DNA of 64,000 nucleotides from JBFWVD01 sp050246915 (GCA_050246915.1 JBFWVD010000005.1:1-64000), one strand, 5' to 3'. Shown: positions 52,916 through 62,301, numbered from the stretch's first letter. Numbers and translations are program-made. The notes: generated by a model not told the origin, from the sequence alone.

Positions 52916-53866
52916 TCACGGCAGGCGATACACCCGACGCGCCGTTGCATTGAACAACGCGGTTCGCTCGGAGGAGCTGGCACCGGCGGCGATGACGGAG
53001 AAGGCGTCCCACAACGTGGCGTACGGCATCGAGAACTTGTCGACCGGGAAGTTGCTCTCGAACAAGCAGCGATCGGCACCGAACTGCTCGACGCAGAAGC
53101 GGATCGGATCGCCCCACGCCGCCACCACATCGTCGACGGTGGGGTCGGCGGGCTGCTTGTGCCAACCCATGCCGTAGATCGGCATGCCGATGCCTCCGAG
53201 CTTCATGACGACGTTGGGACATTTCGCCACTGCGGGGATGAGCCTGCGCCACTCGGCGAGCACTGCCCCGCGATCGTTGTAGGGGCCCAATGCGATCGGA
53301 CCACCCAGATGGTTCAACACGATGGTGGTGTCGGGGAAGGCGCGCGCCAGATCGGCGACCTCAGGCAGCTGTGGGAAGTACACCCAGGCATCGAACGACA
53401 GTCCCCGGCTGCCCAGTTCGGCGAACCCGGCGCGGAAGTTGTCGGCCAGCAACATCTGGCGCTCGGGGAACGGCGGGACGGGTCGGATCTGCGGGCTGGC
53501 GTCCCAGGTGGCCATGTGGCGGATGCCGCGGAACTTGCCGTGACCCGCGCTGAGATGGGCATCGAGCACCTCACCGACGGCCGAACCGAGGCGCAGATCG
53601 GCATAGCCGACGATGCCGCGGGTGATGGGGTCGGCGTTGTCGGCCACCCATTCGGTCTCACCGACGGGGCGAAGATGCTCGGGGCCGCTGTCGCGGTACC
53701 AGGCGCCGCACTCCACGTACACGCTGCTCGGCACCTGATATCCGCTGGATGCGATGTCGGCATTGAGATCGGTGGCGACGTAGAGCGAACCATTCAGGTC
53801 CCACAGATGGTGGTGGGCATCGCAGATCGGCGTTGTACGGTCGATGGTCGTCGCGGTCACGGTCAT
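52916..53866 (-). CDS. amidohydrolase-2 family hydrolase (lactonase-like)
   Basis: A 316-aa TIM-barrel hydrolase. Its metal block is ICDAHHHLWDLNG, with SVYVECGAWYRD, TTIVLNHLGGPIALGP and CLFESNFPVDKFSMPY as later blocks. This resembles fuconolactonase and PDC-lactonase-like members rather than the ACMSD-like proteins at 21795 and 35093. Substrate unknown, perhaps a lactone. ATG 53866 follows a G-run; the longer open frame upstream is antisense to the aldo/keto reductase gene. It is divergent from that gene. Confidence 0.85.
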   Translation of the reverse strand: MTVTATTIDRTTPICDAHHHLWDLNGSLYVATDLNADIASSGYQVPSSVYVECGAWYRDSGPEHLRPVGETEWVADNADPITRGIVGYADLRLGSAVGEVLDAHLSAGHGKFRGIRHMATWDASPQIRPVPPFPERQMLLADNFRAGFAELGSRGLSFDAWVYFPQLPEVADLARAFPDTTIVLNHLGGPIALGPYNDRGAVLAEWRRLIPAVAKCPNVVMKLGGIGMPIYGMGWHKQPADPTVDDVVAAWGDPIRFCVEQFGADRCLFESNFPVDKFSMPYATLWDAFSVIAAGASSSERTALFNATARRVYRLP

Positions 53867-53980
53867 CCCCCCAGATGATCGGCTCGACCAACTGCGAGCC
53901 TCGTGCGGGGACCTTAGAGCAGCGGCGTCCGTGGCACGATGGCGATGGGGGAGTGCCCCGGACGGCAAACGGAGGTCGTG

Positions 53981-55009
53981 ATGCGCTATCGCAAGCTGGG
54001 TCGAACAGGTGTCGAGGTGAGCACCCAATGCCTCGGAGCGATGATGTTCGGGCAGATGGGCAACACCGATCATGACGCGTGTGTGCAGATGATCCATCGA
54101 TCGCTCGATGCCGGCATCAATTTCATCGACACCGCCGACGTCTACTCCCGGGGTGAGAGCGAGACGATCCTCGGGCGGGCGCTCAAGGGTCGTCGTGATG
54201 ACGTGGTGCTCGCCACCAAGTGCTTCAACGTGATGAGCAAGGAACGCAACCATCGCGGCGGATCGCGGCGATGGATCATGAAGGCGGTCGAGGACAGTCT
54301 GCGTCGCCTCGATACCGACTACATCGACCTCTACCAAGTGCATCGCCTCGACGTGACCGCCGACCTCGACGAGACGCTCGGCGCACTGACCGATCTGGTC
54401 CGCTCGGGCAAGGTCCGATACCTCGGATCATCCACCTACCCGGCCGAGTGGATCGTCGAAGCCCAGTGGGTGGCTCGCGATCGACATCTGCAGCGGTTCG
54501 TGTGTGAGCAGCCGCAGTACTCCATCTTCGCCCGCTCCACCGAGGTCGCGGTCCTGCCCACCTGTCAGCGCCACGACATGGGGGTGATCCCTTGGAGCCC
54601 GTTGGCCGGTGGTTGGCTGACCGGGAAGTACCGCCGCGGTGCCGAGGCTCCAGCCGGTTCGCGTTTTGCGCCGGGTTCGTTCTGGCTGCGCGGCGGCGGG
54701 GATGCCGACATCTCCGAGGATCCGCGCATCGACCTGGTCGAGCAACTCGTCGATGTCGCCGCGCAAGCCGGGTTGACGATGACGCAGATGTCATTGGCGT
54801 TCGTGGACCATCACCCGGCGGTCACCTCGACGATCATCGGCCCCAAGACGCCCGAGCAACTCGAGCCGCTGCTCGAAGCGGCTGACGTGGTCCTCGACGC
54901 CGACACCCTCGATGCCATCGACGCCATCGTGCCGCCAGGTGTCGACGCCCCCGGTATCAGTCACTTCGTGGACAATCCGGGCATGAGCAAGTCCGGTCGT
55001 CGCCGCTGA
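53981..55009 (+). CDS. aldo/keto reductase
   Basis: A 342-aa NADPH-dependent AKR. The catalytic tetrad is Asp and Tyr in FIDTADVYSRGESE, Lys in LATKCF, and His in LYQVHRLD. The cofactor pocket carries GSSTYPAEW and TSTIIGPKTPEQLEP. It reduces aldehydes or ketones; substrate unknown. ATG 53981 is preceded by GGAGG. Shared divergent promoter region (114 bp) with the lactonase-like amidohydrolase suggests joint use of a carbonyl or lactone substrate. Confidence 0.9.
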   Translation: MRYRKLGRTGVEVSTQCLGAMMFGQMGNTDHDACVQMIHRSLDAGINFIDTADVYSRGESETILGRALKGRRDDVVLATKCFNVMSKERNHRGGSRRWIMKAVEDSLRRLDTDYIDLYQVHRLDVTADLDETLGALTDLVRSGKVRYLGSSTYPAEWIVEAQWVARDRHLQRFVCEQPQYSIFARSTEVAVLPTCQRHDMGVIPWSPLAGGWLTGKYRRGAEAPAGSRFAPGSFWLRGGGDADISEDPRIDLVEQLVDVAAQAGLTMTQMSLAFVDHHPAVTSTIIGPKTPEQLEPLLEAADVVLDADTLDAIDAIVPPGVDAPGISHFVDNPGMSKSGRRR

Positions 55010-55020
55010 ACGGCGCTCGA

Positions 55021-56268
55021 TCATCGGTCCTTCTCGGCCAAGGATCGGAACTCGTCGGGGACGCCCGGGAGCGTGGGGAACGCCACGCTCCCGAACCCGA
55101 TGGCGGCACGACCGAACTTGCTTCGCACCGCGTCCATCGAGCGATCGATCGCCCCGAACGCATCTGCCGGCGGATGGGCCGGTGCCGCATCGCGGGGCCG
55201 TTCGTGCAACAGCAGCGACAACTGTTGTGGTGGCGATGGCTGCAACTTCGACACCGAGATGGCCAGCAGCGTGATGTCGCGTTCGTCGGGGTTCTCGCGA
55301 ACGGCGGTGCGGGCCAACTCGGTGGCGATCTCCACCAGGGCGCGCGTCGAGCAGATGGGCTCTGCCACGGTGGTGGACCGGGTGACAGCTCGCATCTGTG
55401 CGAAGCGCACCCGTACGGTGATGGTCCGTCCGGCGCGGCCCTTGGCCCGCAGCCGGGTGGACACCCGATCGGCCAGATGACCGAACACTTCGGCGTACAA
55501 CTCATCGCCGGGGGCGCGTCGCCCGATGGCCGACTGCGCACCGATCGATGAGGCCCGTTGTCGCGTGACGATGGGTCGTTCGTCGTCGTTGTTGGCCAGC
55601 GCGCCCAGCTTGTTGCCGACGGCGTTGCCGAGCAGATCGACGAGCGCGCAACCGCGTGCCGCGGCCAGCTGCCCGATGGTGGTGATGCCGACCTGCGACA
55701 GGCGCCGCTGCGTCGCTGGACCCACACCCCACACCAGCGAGACCGGGAGCGGGTCGAGGAAGCGCTTCTCGTCGTGGGGTTCGACGATCACCAGCCCGTC
55801 GGGCTTGGCCACTTGCGACGCCACCTTGGCCAAGTGCTTGGTGCGGGCGACGCCGATGGAGATGGGCAGGCCGATCTCGTCGCGCACCCGGCGACGGATG
55901 GCGACGGCGATGTCGGACGGCGAGCCGAACAGTCGACGCGCACCGGCCACGTCGCAGAAGGCCTCGTCTATGGAGATGCGCTCGACGAGTGGGGTCACGT
56001 CCTCGAGCACGGCCATGACCTCGTCGCCGAGGCGTTGGTACTCGCGGAAGTGGCCGGGAACGAAGAGCAGATCGGGACACAACTGCCGGGCCTTCCACCC
56101 GGCCATGCCTCCCGAAACGCCGAAGTGTCTGGCCTCGTACGACGCGGCCAGGACCACCCCACCGCCAACGGCGATGGGGCGACCGCGTAGCGATGGATCG
56201 AGCAGCTGCTCGACCGACGCGTAGAACGCGTCGAGGTCGGCATGGAGGATCGTGGCTGCATCCCGCAC
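55021..56268 (-). CDS. dinB: DNA polymerase IV (Y-family, DinB)
   Basis: A 415-aa translesion polymerase. Blocks are ILHADLDAFYASVEQLLDP, VLAASYEARHFGVSGGM, ERISIDEAFCDVAG (catalytic Asp/Glu) and ISIGVARTKHLAKVAS. The little-finger region follows and QQLSLLLHERP resembles a beta-clamp-binding motif. GTG 56268 is used: it starts VRDAATILHADLDAF. An SOS box and -10-like TATCAT end just before it, so the mRNA may be leaderless. The AKR gene is convergent. Confidence 0.9.
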   Translation of the reverse strand: MRDAATILHADLDAFYASVEQLLDPSLRGRPIAVGGGVVLAASYEARHFGVSGGMAGWKARQLCPDLLFVPGHFREYQRLGDEVMAVLEDVTPLVERISIDEAFCDVAGARRLFGSPSDIAVAIRRRVRDEIGLPISIGVARTKHLAKVASQVAKPDGLVIVEPHDEKRFLDPLPVSLVWGVGPATQRRLSQVGITTIGQLAAARGCALVDLLGNAVGNKLGALANNDDERPIVTRQRASSIGAQSAIGRRAPGDELYAEVFGHLADRVSTRLRAKGRAGRTITVRVRFAQMRAVTRSTTVAEPICSTRALVEIATELARTAVRENPDERDITLLAISVSKLQPSPPQQLSLLLHERPRDAAPAHPPADAFGAIDRSMDAVRSKFGRAAIGFGSVAFPTLPGVPDEFRSLAEKDR

Positions 56269-56276
56269 GGAGGTCG

Positions 56277-56299
56277 ATGATAGTCGAACACATGTTCGT
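56277..56299 (-). promoter_or_regulatory. LexA (SOS) box and -10 of dinB
   Basis: CGAAC-ACAT-GTTCG (56285-56298) perfectly matches the Gram-positive/actinobacterial SOS box CGAACN4GTTCG. On the reverse strand the -10-like TATCAT (56282-56277) follows directly, leaving about 7 nt to GTG 56268. LexA bound here would block RNA polymerase. The SGNH gene start is 72 bp away in the other direction and might also be affected. Confidence 0.85.
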
Positions 56300-56370
56300 A
56301 CAAAGTCCTGACTGGCACCGGCATCCGGACTGCGCGCCGCGACCTTGCAGCCGCTGTCGTCGCGGCTTGA

Positions 56371-57282
56371 ATGGGCGCCACTATGGCGGACGAACGCATC
56401 GTGAGACGGAGGTTGGGTACCGTGGCGGCCGGCACCGTGGTGGTGGTCGGGCTGATCGTCGCCGGTGTCGTGTTCGTGGGGCGCGGGTCGTCCGAGGGAA
56501 CGTCGTCCGGGCCCCGCACCCTCGTGTGGGCCGCACTCGGTGACAGCTTCGCCAGTGGCGAGGGCGCGGAGCCGGCGGAGGGTTGGACCGACTCGTGCCA
56601 TCGAACATCGACTGCGTATCCCGACCAAGCCACTGAGCTCCTCCGCAAGCGTGGGGTCGAGGTCCAGCTGACTACGGTGGCCTGCAGTGGGGCCACGACG
56701 ACCGCGCTGACGTCGTCGTTCAAAGGGCAGCCGCCGCAACTCGACGCCATCGTCGAGGGCACGAACCTGGTGACGGTGACCATGGGGGGCAACGATGCCG
56801 GCTTCGTGGAGTTGGTTGCCGGGTGCATCTTGTCGCCGCGGAGCTGTCCACCACCTGACTGGGCACAGCGGCTCAGCGCGCTCGACGTCGCGCTCAGCGC
56901 CTTGGTGGATGCCATCACGGACAACAGCCGTCTGGCGCCAGGAGCTCGGGTCATGCTCATCGGTTACCCGCAGATCCTCCCGGGCGAGCGAACGTGTGCC
57001 CCGTTCAGCGATGTCGGTCGCGCCGGCGGCCGGCAGATCGTCGCCGACATCAATGCCATCATCGCTTCGGTGGCTGCCCGTCATCGCGATCGTGGGGTCG
57101 AGGTGCTCGACCCGAACACGTCGAAACGTTGGGAGGGCCACGAGGCGTGCCCGACCGTCGGCGAGGCGGCGTACGTGAATCCGCTGTCGTTCGCCGCGGG
57201 AGGTGCCCCGCTGCATCCGAACGTCTCCGGCCATGCCGCCTACGCCGCCGATCTGGTCTCGCTGATCACGAACGACCGATGA
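56371..57282 (+). CDS. membrane-anchored SGNH/GDSL hydrolase
   Basis: A 303-aa secreted esterase-type hydrolase. One N-terminal helix (GTVAAGTVVVVGLIVAGVVF) is a signal or anchor. Block I has the nucleophile in ALGDSFASGEG. The oxyanion Asn is in TMGGNDAGF, and the His is in PLHPNVSGHAAYA. Several Cys (SCHRTS, VACSGA, GCILSPRSCP, RTCAPF, EACPTV) suggest disulphides. It resembles Streptomyces-type SGNH lipases; substrate unknown. Starts at ATG 56371 or 56383. It is divergent from dinB. Confidence 0.88.
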   Translation: MGATMADERIVRRRLGTVAAGTVVVVGLIVAGVVFVGRGSSEGTSSGPRTLVWAALGDSFASGEGAEPAEGWTDSCHRTSTAYPDQATELLRKRGVEVQLTTVACSGATTTALTSSFKGQPPQLDAIVEGTNLVTVTMGGNDAGFVELVAGCILSPRSCPPPDWAQRLSALDVALSALVDAITDNSRLAPGARVMLIGYPQILPGERTCAPFSDVGRAGGRQIVADINAIIASVAARHRDRGVEVLDPNTSKRWEGHEACPTVGEAAYVNPLSFAAGGAPLHPNVSGHAAYAADLVSLITNDR

Positions 57283-57308
57283 TCGAAGGCGCAAGAACGC
57301 TTGCGTGG

Positions 57309-57461
57309 CTACCGGTCCTTGAAGATGCTGTAGCCGCCCGGCCCGATCAGCGCCGCTGCGATGAACAACACGATGGCGAACAAGATCTGACCTTGGAACA
57401 GTTGGACGACGCCGACCAGGGCGACGATCACCGCAATCACGGCCGCGACATACGCAGGCAT
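57309..57461 (-). CDS. small hydrophobic membrane protein (50 aa)
   Basis: This peptide is almost all transmembrane: two helices (VAAVIAVIVALVGVVQLF and ILFAIVLFIAAALIG) and a short GPGGYSIFKDR end. ATG 57461 has a good AGGAGG 7 nt upstream, and the composition and RBS support a real gene. Similar tiny proteins occur in actinobacteria without known role. It is convergent with the SGNH gene (26 bp). Confidence 0.7.
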   Translation of the reverse strand: MPAYVAAVIAVIVALVGVVQLFQGQILFAIVLFIAAALIGPGGYSIFKDR

Positions 57462-57625
57462 CACATTCCTCCTCGGGGCATGGTGTGCATGTGTTGAGGA
57501 TGCGACGGTGGACTGGTTCCTAAACATGTAACGCGCGGATTCATGCGATCGAGCTCCGTCCACATGCCTCCGTCGCCTTGCTCGGTGACGCTGTTCGCCA
57601 GTCCGACCTCGATACCTTTCGCGCT

Positions 57626-58183
57626 ATGGCGGACCGGTACTGGTACCCGGACGGAACTCCCGCCGCGGCGCGCCTGCCGCACCCCGACGCGCTCCCGATC
57701 ATCAAACCGCCTTCAACGCCCGTCGAGGTGACTGCGGCCCGCCGCGTCGGGCAGTGGGCCGCGGCGCTCATGGTCGTGCTTTCGTCACCAGGGGCGACGT
57801 ATTGGATGGTCGGCGACCAATCGAGCCGGGTGGAGCCGGGCGTGCAACTCGACTACTCGATGCGCCCACCTGACTGGTCGCCGTCCGCGATCGCGGCAAC
57901 CGGCATCGTGTCGCTCATCGCCTTCGTCATCGGGGCAATTCATCTTGCATTCGAAGTGCGCCGTCATCGGCTCGACGGACGATGGTTGCTCGTCAACATG
58001 ATCTTGGCGTCGATCGGATTCGTGTGGGCCGGTGCCTATCGGGTCATGACGGCCGGGGTCATCGGCGCCAACATCGGCGGCGGTTTGGCGATCTTGTTCG
58101 GACCGCCGGTCACCGTGTTCCTTCTCGCTGCGGCCGGGGTCCTCACGGTGAAGACCATCCGCGACAACCGCGGGCGCCACTGA
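57626..58183 (+). CDS. four-helix membrane protein, hypothetical
   Basis: A 185-aa protein with a soluble N-terminal part (YWYPDGTPAAARLPHP) and four hydrophobic helices (GQWAAALMVVLSSPGATYWM, IVSLIAFVIGAIHLAFEV, LLVNMILASIGFVWAGAYRV, ILFGPPVTVFLLAAAGVLTV). No family recognised. ATG 57626 is chosen over 57578, as the frame upstream is short and unconserved-looking. It is convergent with the LLM oxidoreductase gene (12 bp). Confidence 0.6.
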   Translation: MADRYWYPDGTPAAARLPHPDALPIIKPPSTPVEVTAARRVGQWAAALMVVLSSPGATYWMVGDQSSRVEPGVQLDYSMRPPDWSPSAIAATGIVSLIAFVIGAIHLAFEVRRHRLDGRWLLVNMILASIGFVWAGAYRVMTAGVIGANIGGGLAILFGPPVTVFLLAAAGVLTVKTIRDNRGRH

Positions 58184-58195
58184 GGGGTGAGCGGG

Positions 58196-59077
58196 TCAGC
58201 GCAGCCAGCGGGCGAGGGCCAACGCGTAGTCGTCGAGTTGCTGGTCGAAGCGATTCCTGGACAGGCCGGTGCCGATGACGATCTCCTCGAAGCCTCGTCG
58301 CTCGAGGTCCGAGAGGATGTCCACCAGCGTCGGGAGATCGCCGCCATAGGGCATGCCGTAGTACATCGCGAGGCTGTCGCGATCGCGGCCGGCGGCACGC
58401 AACTCCTCGTCCAACATCGCCAGACACCCATCGATCTCGGCCATGGTGAGACCCCATCCGAACCAGCCGTCACCGAGCCTCACCGCGCGTCGGAGCGCGG
58501 CACGGGTGTTGCCGCCCACGAGGATCGGCGGATGGGGTTTCTGCACCGGCTTGGGATAGGCGAGCACCCGTTCGAAGTCCACGAACTCACCGTGATGAGT
58601 GGCTTGAGGCTGGGTCCACAGGGCCTTCATCGCCGAGAGGTAGTCGTCGCAGCGGGCGCCGCGGCGCTCGTAGGGAACGCCGAGCGCGGCGTACTCCTCT
58701 TGCGCCCAGCCGATGCCCACGCCGTAGTCGAAGCGTCCGTTCGAGAAGTTGTCGAGCGTGGCGATGTCCCGGGCGCGCACCAGCGGGTTGCGTTCGGGAA
58801 CGATGTCCACGCTGAGCCCGACACGCAGTGTCGTGGTGGCCAGGGCGGCAGCTGTCAACGTGAGCATCGGCTCGAACAGACCCTGGTCCTCTCGGAAGGC
58901 CTTGTCGCCGAGGCCGCCGTCGGGGTATTTGGAGTCGTAGCGGGAGAAGAACACGATGTGATCACCGCACCAGAACGACACGAAGCCGCGACGTTCCATC
59001 CCCTGGGCGGTTGCCTGGATGAACTCCAGACCGCGGCCGGGCTTGCCGTCGATCATCTGCGTCATGCCGAGTCGCAT
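58196..59077 (-). CDS. LLM-class F420-type oxidoreductase
   Basis: A 293-aa luciferase-like monooxygenase-fold protein. Typical F420-group features are LRVGLSVDIVPERNPLVRAR, LDNFSNGRFDYGVGIGWAQE, EYAALGVPYERRG and PILVGGNTRAALRRAVRLGD. It probably uses reduced or oxidised F420 (or FMN) in a redox reaction on an unknown substrate. ATG 59077 begins MRLGMTQMIDG. The longer open frame is antisense to the next SDR gene. It is divergent from that SDR (138 bp). Confidence 0.88.
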   Translation of the reverse strand: MRLGMTQMIDGKPGRGLEFIQATAQGMERRGFVSFWCGDHIVFFSRYDSKYPDGGLGDKAFREDQGLFEPMLTLTAAALATTTLRVGLSVDIVPERNPLVRARDIATLDNFSNGRFDYGVGIGWAQEEYAALGVPYERRGARCDDYLSAMKALWTQPQATHHGEFVDFERVLAYPKPVQKPHPPILVGGNTRAALRRAVRLGDGWFGWGLTMAEIDGCLAMLDEELRAAGRDRDSLAMYYGMPYGGDLPTLVDILSDLERRGFEEIVIGTGLSRNRFDQQLDDYALALARWLR

Positions 59078-59215
59078 CAGCTCACCGCCGATCGCTCGAT
59101 GCCGGGATGCAGCTGGTCGGGAGATCGCATGGCGCGCATAGCCCGATCTTGTCGCATGGGCCTGAACGGCACCAGTTGGTGCTGGGCGTGTGGTCAGGTG
59201 ACCTACCGTCGGGTC

Positions 59216-60031
59216 ATGGGGACGACGAGAGATACACACGCCGTGGTGGTCGGCTGTGCGACCGGCATCGGCAAGGCTCTGGTCGACAAGGCGATCAGCG
59301 AGCAGATGTCCGTCGCCCTCATCGATGTCGACGGGCAATCGATCGAAGCTCGCGCGAGGGACCTGCGGGCGATCGGGGTCGATGCCATGGCCATCGAGGC
59401 CGACGTGGCCGATCGCGACGCGGTGGACAATGCCGTGGCTGCCTGCCTGGACCACTTCGGGATGCTGGACCTCGTGTTTCTGAACGCCGGGATCCAACGC
59501 CAGGGGAGCTTCCTCGAGGTCTCGATCGAGGACCATCTGGGCATGCTCACCACGAACCTCATCGGGATGACGATCTGCCTCAAGAGCTTCCTCGGACCGA
59601 TGGTCGCCAGCGGTCGACCGGGCCGGATCGTGGCTACTGCGTCGTCGTGCGCGGTGTTCACTCCCGTGGGCTTGGCGAGCTACAACGCTTCCAAAGGTGG
59701 CGTCCTGAGCCTGTTCGAGACGGTCCACCATGAGCTCGAAGCGATGGGATCACCCATTCGGCTGTCGGTGATCCTGCCCGGTGCGGTTGCCACCAATCTG
59801 CACGATTTCGGCCGGTACGGGGCGCCCACGCGGACGAGCAGCGAGGTCATCGTTCGGGGCGAGGCCAAGCTCGAGCACGTCCTCGCCCGCTACGGCATGG
59901 ATCCGGCCCGGGTGGCCGACGTCGTGTTCGAGTCGATCGCTGATGACCAGTTCTGGCTCTTGCCCCACCCGGAGATCACCGATCTCGCCCGGCGTCGCAT
60001 CGATGCGCTCTGCGAGCGACGGAACCCGTAG
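59216..60031 (+). CDS. SDR-family oxidoreductase
   Basis: A 271-aa short-chain dehydrogenase with cofactor motif VVVGCATGIGKAL, Asp in LIDVDG (NAD preference), LNAGIQ, and the catalytic Ser (TASSCAV), Tyr and Lys (SYNASKGG). A long C-terminal half (PGAVATNLHDFGRYGAP onward) is typical of acyl or lipid SDRs. Substrate unknown. ATG 59216 gives the fold start. The P450 gene follows 74 bp later in the same direction. Confidence 0.85.
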   Translation: MGTTRDTHAVVVGCATGIGKALVDKAISEQMSVALIDVDGQSIEARARDLRAIGVDAMAIEADVADRDAVDNAVAACLDHFGMLDLVFLNAGIQRQGSFLEVSIEDHLGMLTTNLIGMTICLKSFLGPMVASGRPGRIVATASSCAVFTPVGLASYNASKGGVLSLFETVHHELEAMGSPIRLSVILPGAVATNLHDFGRYGAPTRTSSEVIVRGEAKLEHVLARYGMDPARVADVVFESIADDQFWLLPHPEITDLARRRIDALCERRNP

Positions 60032-60105
60032 CGGCGGGTCGCTCCGGCGATCCGGCGGTGGCGGGAGTACCGTGTATCGAACAGTGATGACCTTGGGGGT
60101 GTGCT

Positions 60106-61380
60106 GTGACCGATCTCGCGGCCGAGCTGGAGACAGCCAGCGATGAGCTGGCGGCGTACTTCGCCGATCCGGGCCAGTTCTCCAATCCGTACGACATGTT
60201 TCGTCGCCTGCGCGACCAGGAGCCGGTGCACTGGAGCAAGTGGAACTCGTGGGTGGTGACCGGTCATCCCGAAGCGCTCGAGCTGTTGCAGAGCAAACAT
60301 CTGGGTCGCGCGCCGAGTGCCAATCAGCAATTCCGGGGGCTGGGGCTGCGGGACATCGATGCGTCGGACGTGGTCGAGGCCGTTGACATCCAGCTGGCGG
60401 CCATCATCAACCGGGATCCTCCCGATCACACGCGCCTTCGCCGCTTGGTGTCGCGGGCGTTCTCACCTCGGGTCGTGATGGGCTGGGACGCCCGGATCCG
60501 GGTGATCGTCGATCAACTCGTCGACAACGTTCAGGACCTCCAGCAGTTCGATCTGCTGCACGATCTGGCCTACCTGCTCCCGGCCACGGTCATCTGCGAG
60601 CTGCTGAACGTCCCGTTCGACGAGATGCAGGAGATCATGCTCGGACAGGGTCTCAGCCACACCCGGGTCATGACGGTGCGGGGCAAAGGGGCTGAGGAGG
60701 TCTCGGCGGCTCCCGACGATCTGCGCAGGCTGACGCAGAACGCGCTCGTGAAGCAGACCGCCTACTTCCGTGAGCTGATCGCCGAACGCAAACGCAAGCC
60801 GGGTGACGACCTCATCTCCACGCTCGCAATGATCGAGGACGAGGGCGATGTGCTGTCGACGGAGGAGCTGATCGGCACCACCATCTTGTTGATCGGCGCC
60901 GGGCACGAGACGACGGCGAACCTCATCGGCAACGGCATGTACGAGCTGCTCACCAATCGCAGTCAATTCGAATTGCTCAAGCGGGACCCTGACCTGATGC
61001 CGGTGGCGCTGGAGGAGATCCTGCGCTATGCGACCCCGTCGCGCGGGCAGCCGCGCACAGCCATTGATCGCATCGAGATCGCGGGCAAGACCATCGAGCC
61101 GGGCGATCAGGTGTCGGTCATCCTCATGGCGTGCAATCGGGACCCGCGCGTGTTCGACGATCCCGAGACCTTCGATCTCACCCGCACCGACAATCGCCAC
61201 ATCACCTTCACCGCTGGAGTGCACTACTGCCTGGGCGCAGCGCTCGCCAAAGCCGAGGCGGCGGTGATGTTCCGAGCGATCTGCGATCGTCTCGGCGATC
61301 TCGAACTGGCGGTGGACGAGGTCAAATGGCGTCCGGCTTATGTGCGGGGCTTGGTGGAGTTGCCGGTGCGCCGCGGCTGA
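60106..61380 (+). CDS. cytochrome P450
   Basis: A 424-aa soluble bacterial P450. The I-helix motif is IGAGHETTANLIG and the K-helix ExxR is in LEEILRYA. The haem-binding loop is FTAGVHYCLGAALAKAEA, with Cys as the iron ligand. The substrate side has AIINRDPPDHTRLRRLVSRAF. It hydroxylates an unknown, perhaps lipid or steroid-like, compound. No ferredoxin partner gene is adjacent. GTG 60106 begins MTDLAAELE, and a -10-like TATCGA lies at 60073. Confidence 0.93.
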   Translation: MTDLAAELETASDELAAYFADPGQFSNPYDMFRRLRDQEPVHWSKWNSWVVTGHPEALELLQSKHLGRAPSANQQFRGLGLRDIDASDVVEAVDIQLAAIINRDPPDHTRLRRLVSRAFSPRVVMGWDARIRVIVDQLVDNVQDLQQFDLLHDLAYLLPATVICELLNVPFDEMQEIMLGQGLSHTRVMTVRGKGAEEVSAAPDDLRRLTQNALVKQTAYFRELIAERKRKPGDDLISTLAMIEDEGDVLSTEELIGTTILLIGAGHETTANLIGNGMYELLTNRSQFELLKRDPDLMPVALEEILRYATPSRGQPRTAIDRIEIAGKTIEPGDQVSVILMACNRDPRVFDDPETFDLTRTDNRHITFTAGVHYCLGAALAKAEAAVMFRAICDRLGDLELAVDEVKWRPAYVRGLVELPVRRG

Positions 61381-61457
61381 GCGGGGCGCGATGATCGAGC
61401 ACTGGCCGAGTGGATTGCCGGTGCCGGGCGATGTCGTTCACCGGTAGATCGGTCCGG

Positions 61458-62225
61458 CTAGAGGGCGCTGACGAACCCACCATCCACCGGGATGACCTGG
61501 CCGGTGATCCACTCCGCGTGATCGGAGGCGAGGAGGACGACCATGCCGACCGGGTCGCTCGGACGGCCCGAACGCTTCACCGAGTAGACCGAGAGGATCT
61601 TCTTCAACGCTTCGGGCGGCGGGGGATCGCGGTGCTCGTACTGGATCGAGCCGAAGGAGATGGCGTTGGCGGTGATGCCGTCGAAGCCGTACTCCGTGGC
61701 GATGCCCCGCATGAAACCGGCACCAGCCGCTTTGGCGGCGCCGTAGACGGCCTGGCCGCGTTCGCCTCGGCGTGCCGCGTCGCTGATGATGGTGATGAAG
61801 CGGCCCCACTTCTGCTCCGTCATGTGGGGCAACGCGGCGTACGTCGTGTGCATCACGCCGTAGAGGTTGAGATCGATGAGCTTCTTCCATCGTGTCGGGT
61901 CCGATGAACCGAAGTGCACGAATGGGAACGGGATCTCGGTGACCCCGCCCACGTTGTTCACCACGATGTCGGGCTTGGCTCCACCCACGGCAGCGTTGGT
62001 GGCGTCCAGGTCGGTGATGTCGAACACCAGTGGCTTGGCCGCCCCTCCGGCGGCGATGATCTCGTCGCACACCGCCTGGGCTTTGTCGATCACGACATCG
62101 TTCACGAACACCTCGGCCCCGGCTTGCGCCAGGCCGAGCGCGAATTGCCGTCCGGTGTGCTGACCGGCGCCGGTCACCAAGGCTCGGCGCCCGCTCAGAT
62201 CGATGACGAATCCGTTGCCACTCAT
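61458..62225 (-). CDS. SDR-family oxidoreductase
   Basis: A 255-aa SDR with cofactor motif LVTGAGQHTGRQFALGL, VNDVVIDKAQ (NAD preference), NNVGGV and catalytic Ser (IISDAARR), Tyr and Lys (VYGAAKAAG). It ends WITGQVIPVDGGFVSAL, typical of 3-oxoacyl reductase-like enzymes. ATG 62225 (MSGNGFVIDL) has GGGGGACAC upstream. It is convergent with the P450 gene and divergent from the ECF sigma gene. It and the P450 may share a pathway. Confidence 0.88.
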   Translation of the reverse strand: MSGNGFVIDLSGRRALVTGAGQHTGRQFALGLAQAGAEVFVNDVVIDKAQAVCDEIIAAGGAAKPLVFDITDLDATNAAVGGAKPDIVVNNVGGVTEIPFPFVHFGSSDPTRWKKLIDLNLYGVMHTTYAALPHMTEQKWGRFITIISDAARRGERGQAVYGAAKAAGAGFMRGIATEYGFDGITANAISFGSIQYEHRDPPPPEALKKILSVYSVKRSGRPSDPVGMVVLLASDHAEWITGQVIPVDGGFVSAL

Positions 62226-62301
62226 GTGTCCCCCTTCACGATGGGGTGAACCTAGTGGTCGACCTCGATGACGCCCCATTTCTGTAGGTCTCGCACGTCA
62301 A

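Noticed and set aside
56269..57294. Long reverse frame extending dinB to 757 aa
   Set aside because: The added part is antisense to the SGNH hydrolase gene and crosses the SOS box. Y-family polymerases begin at the ILHADLDAF block.
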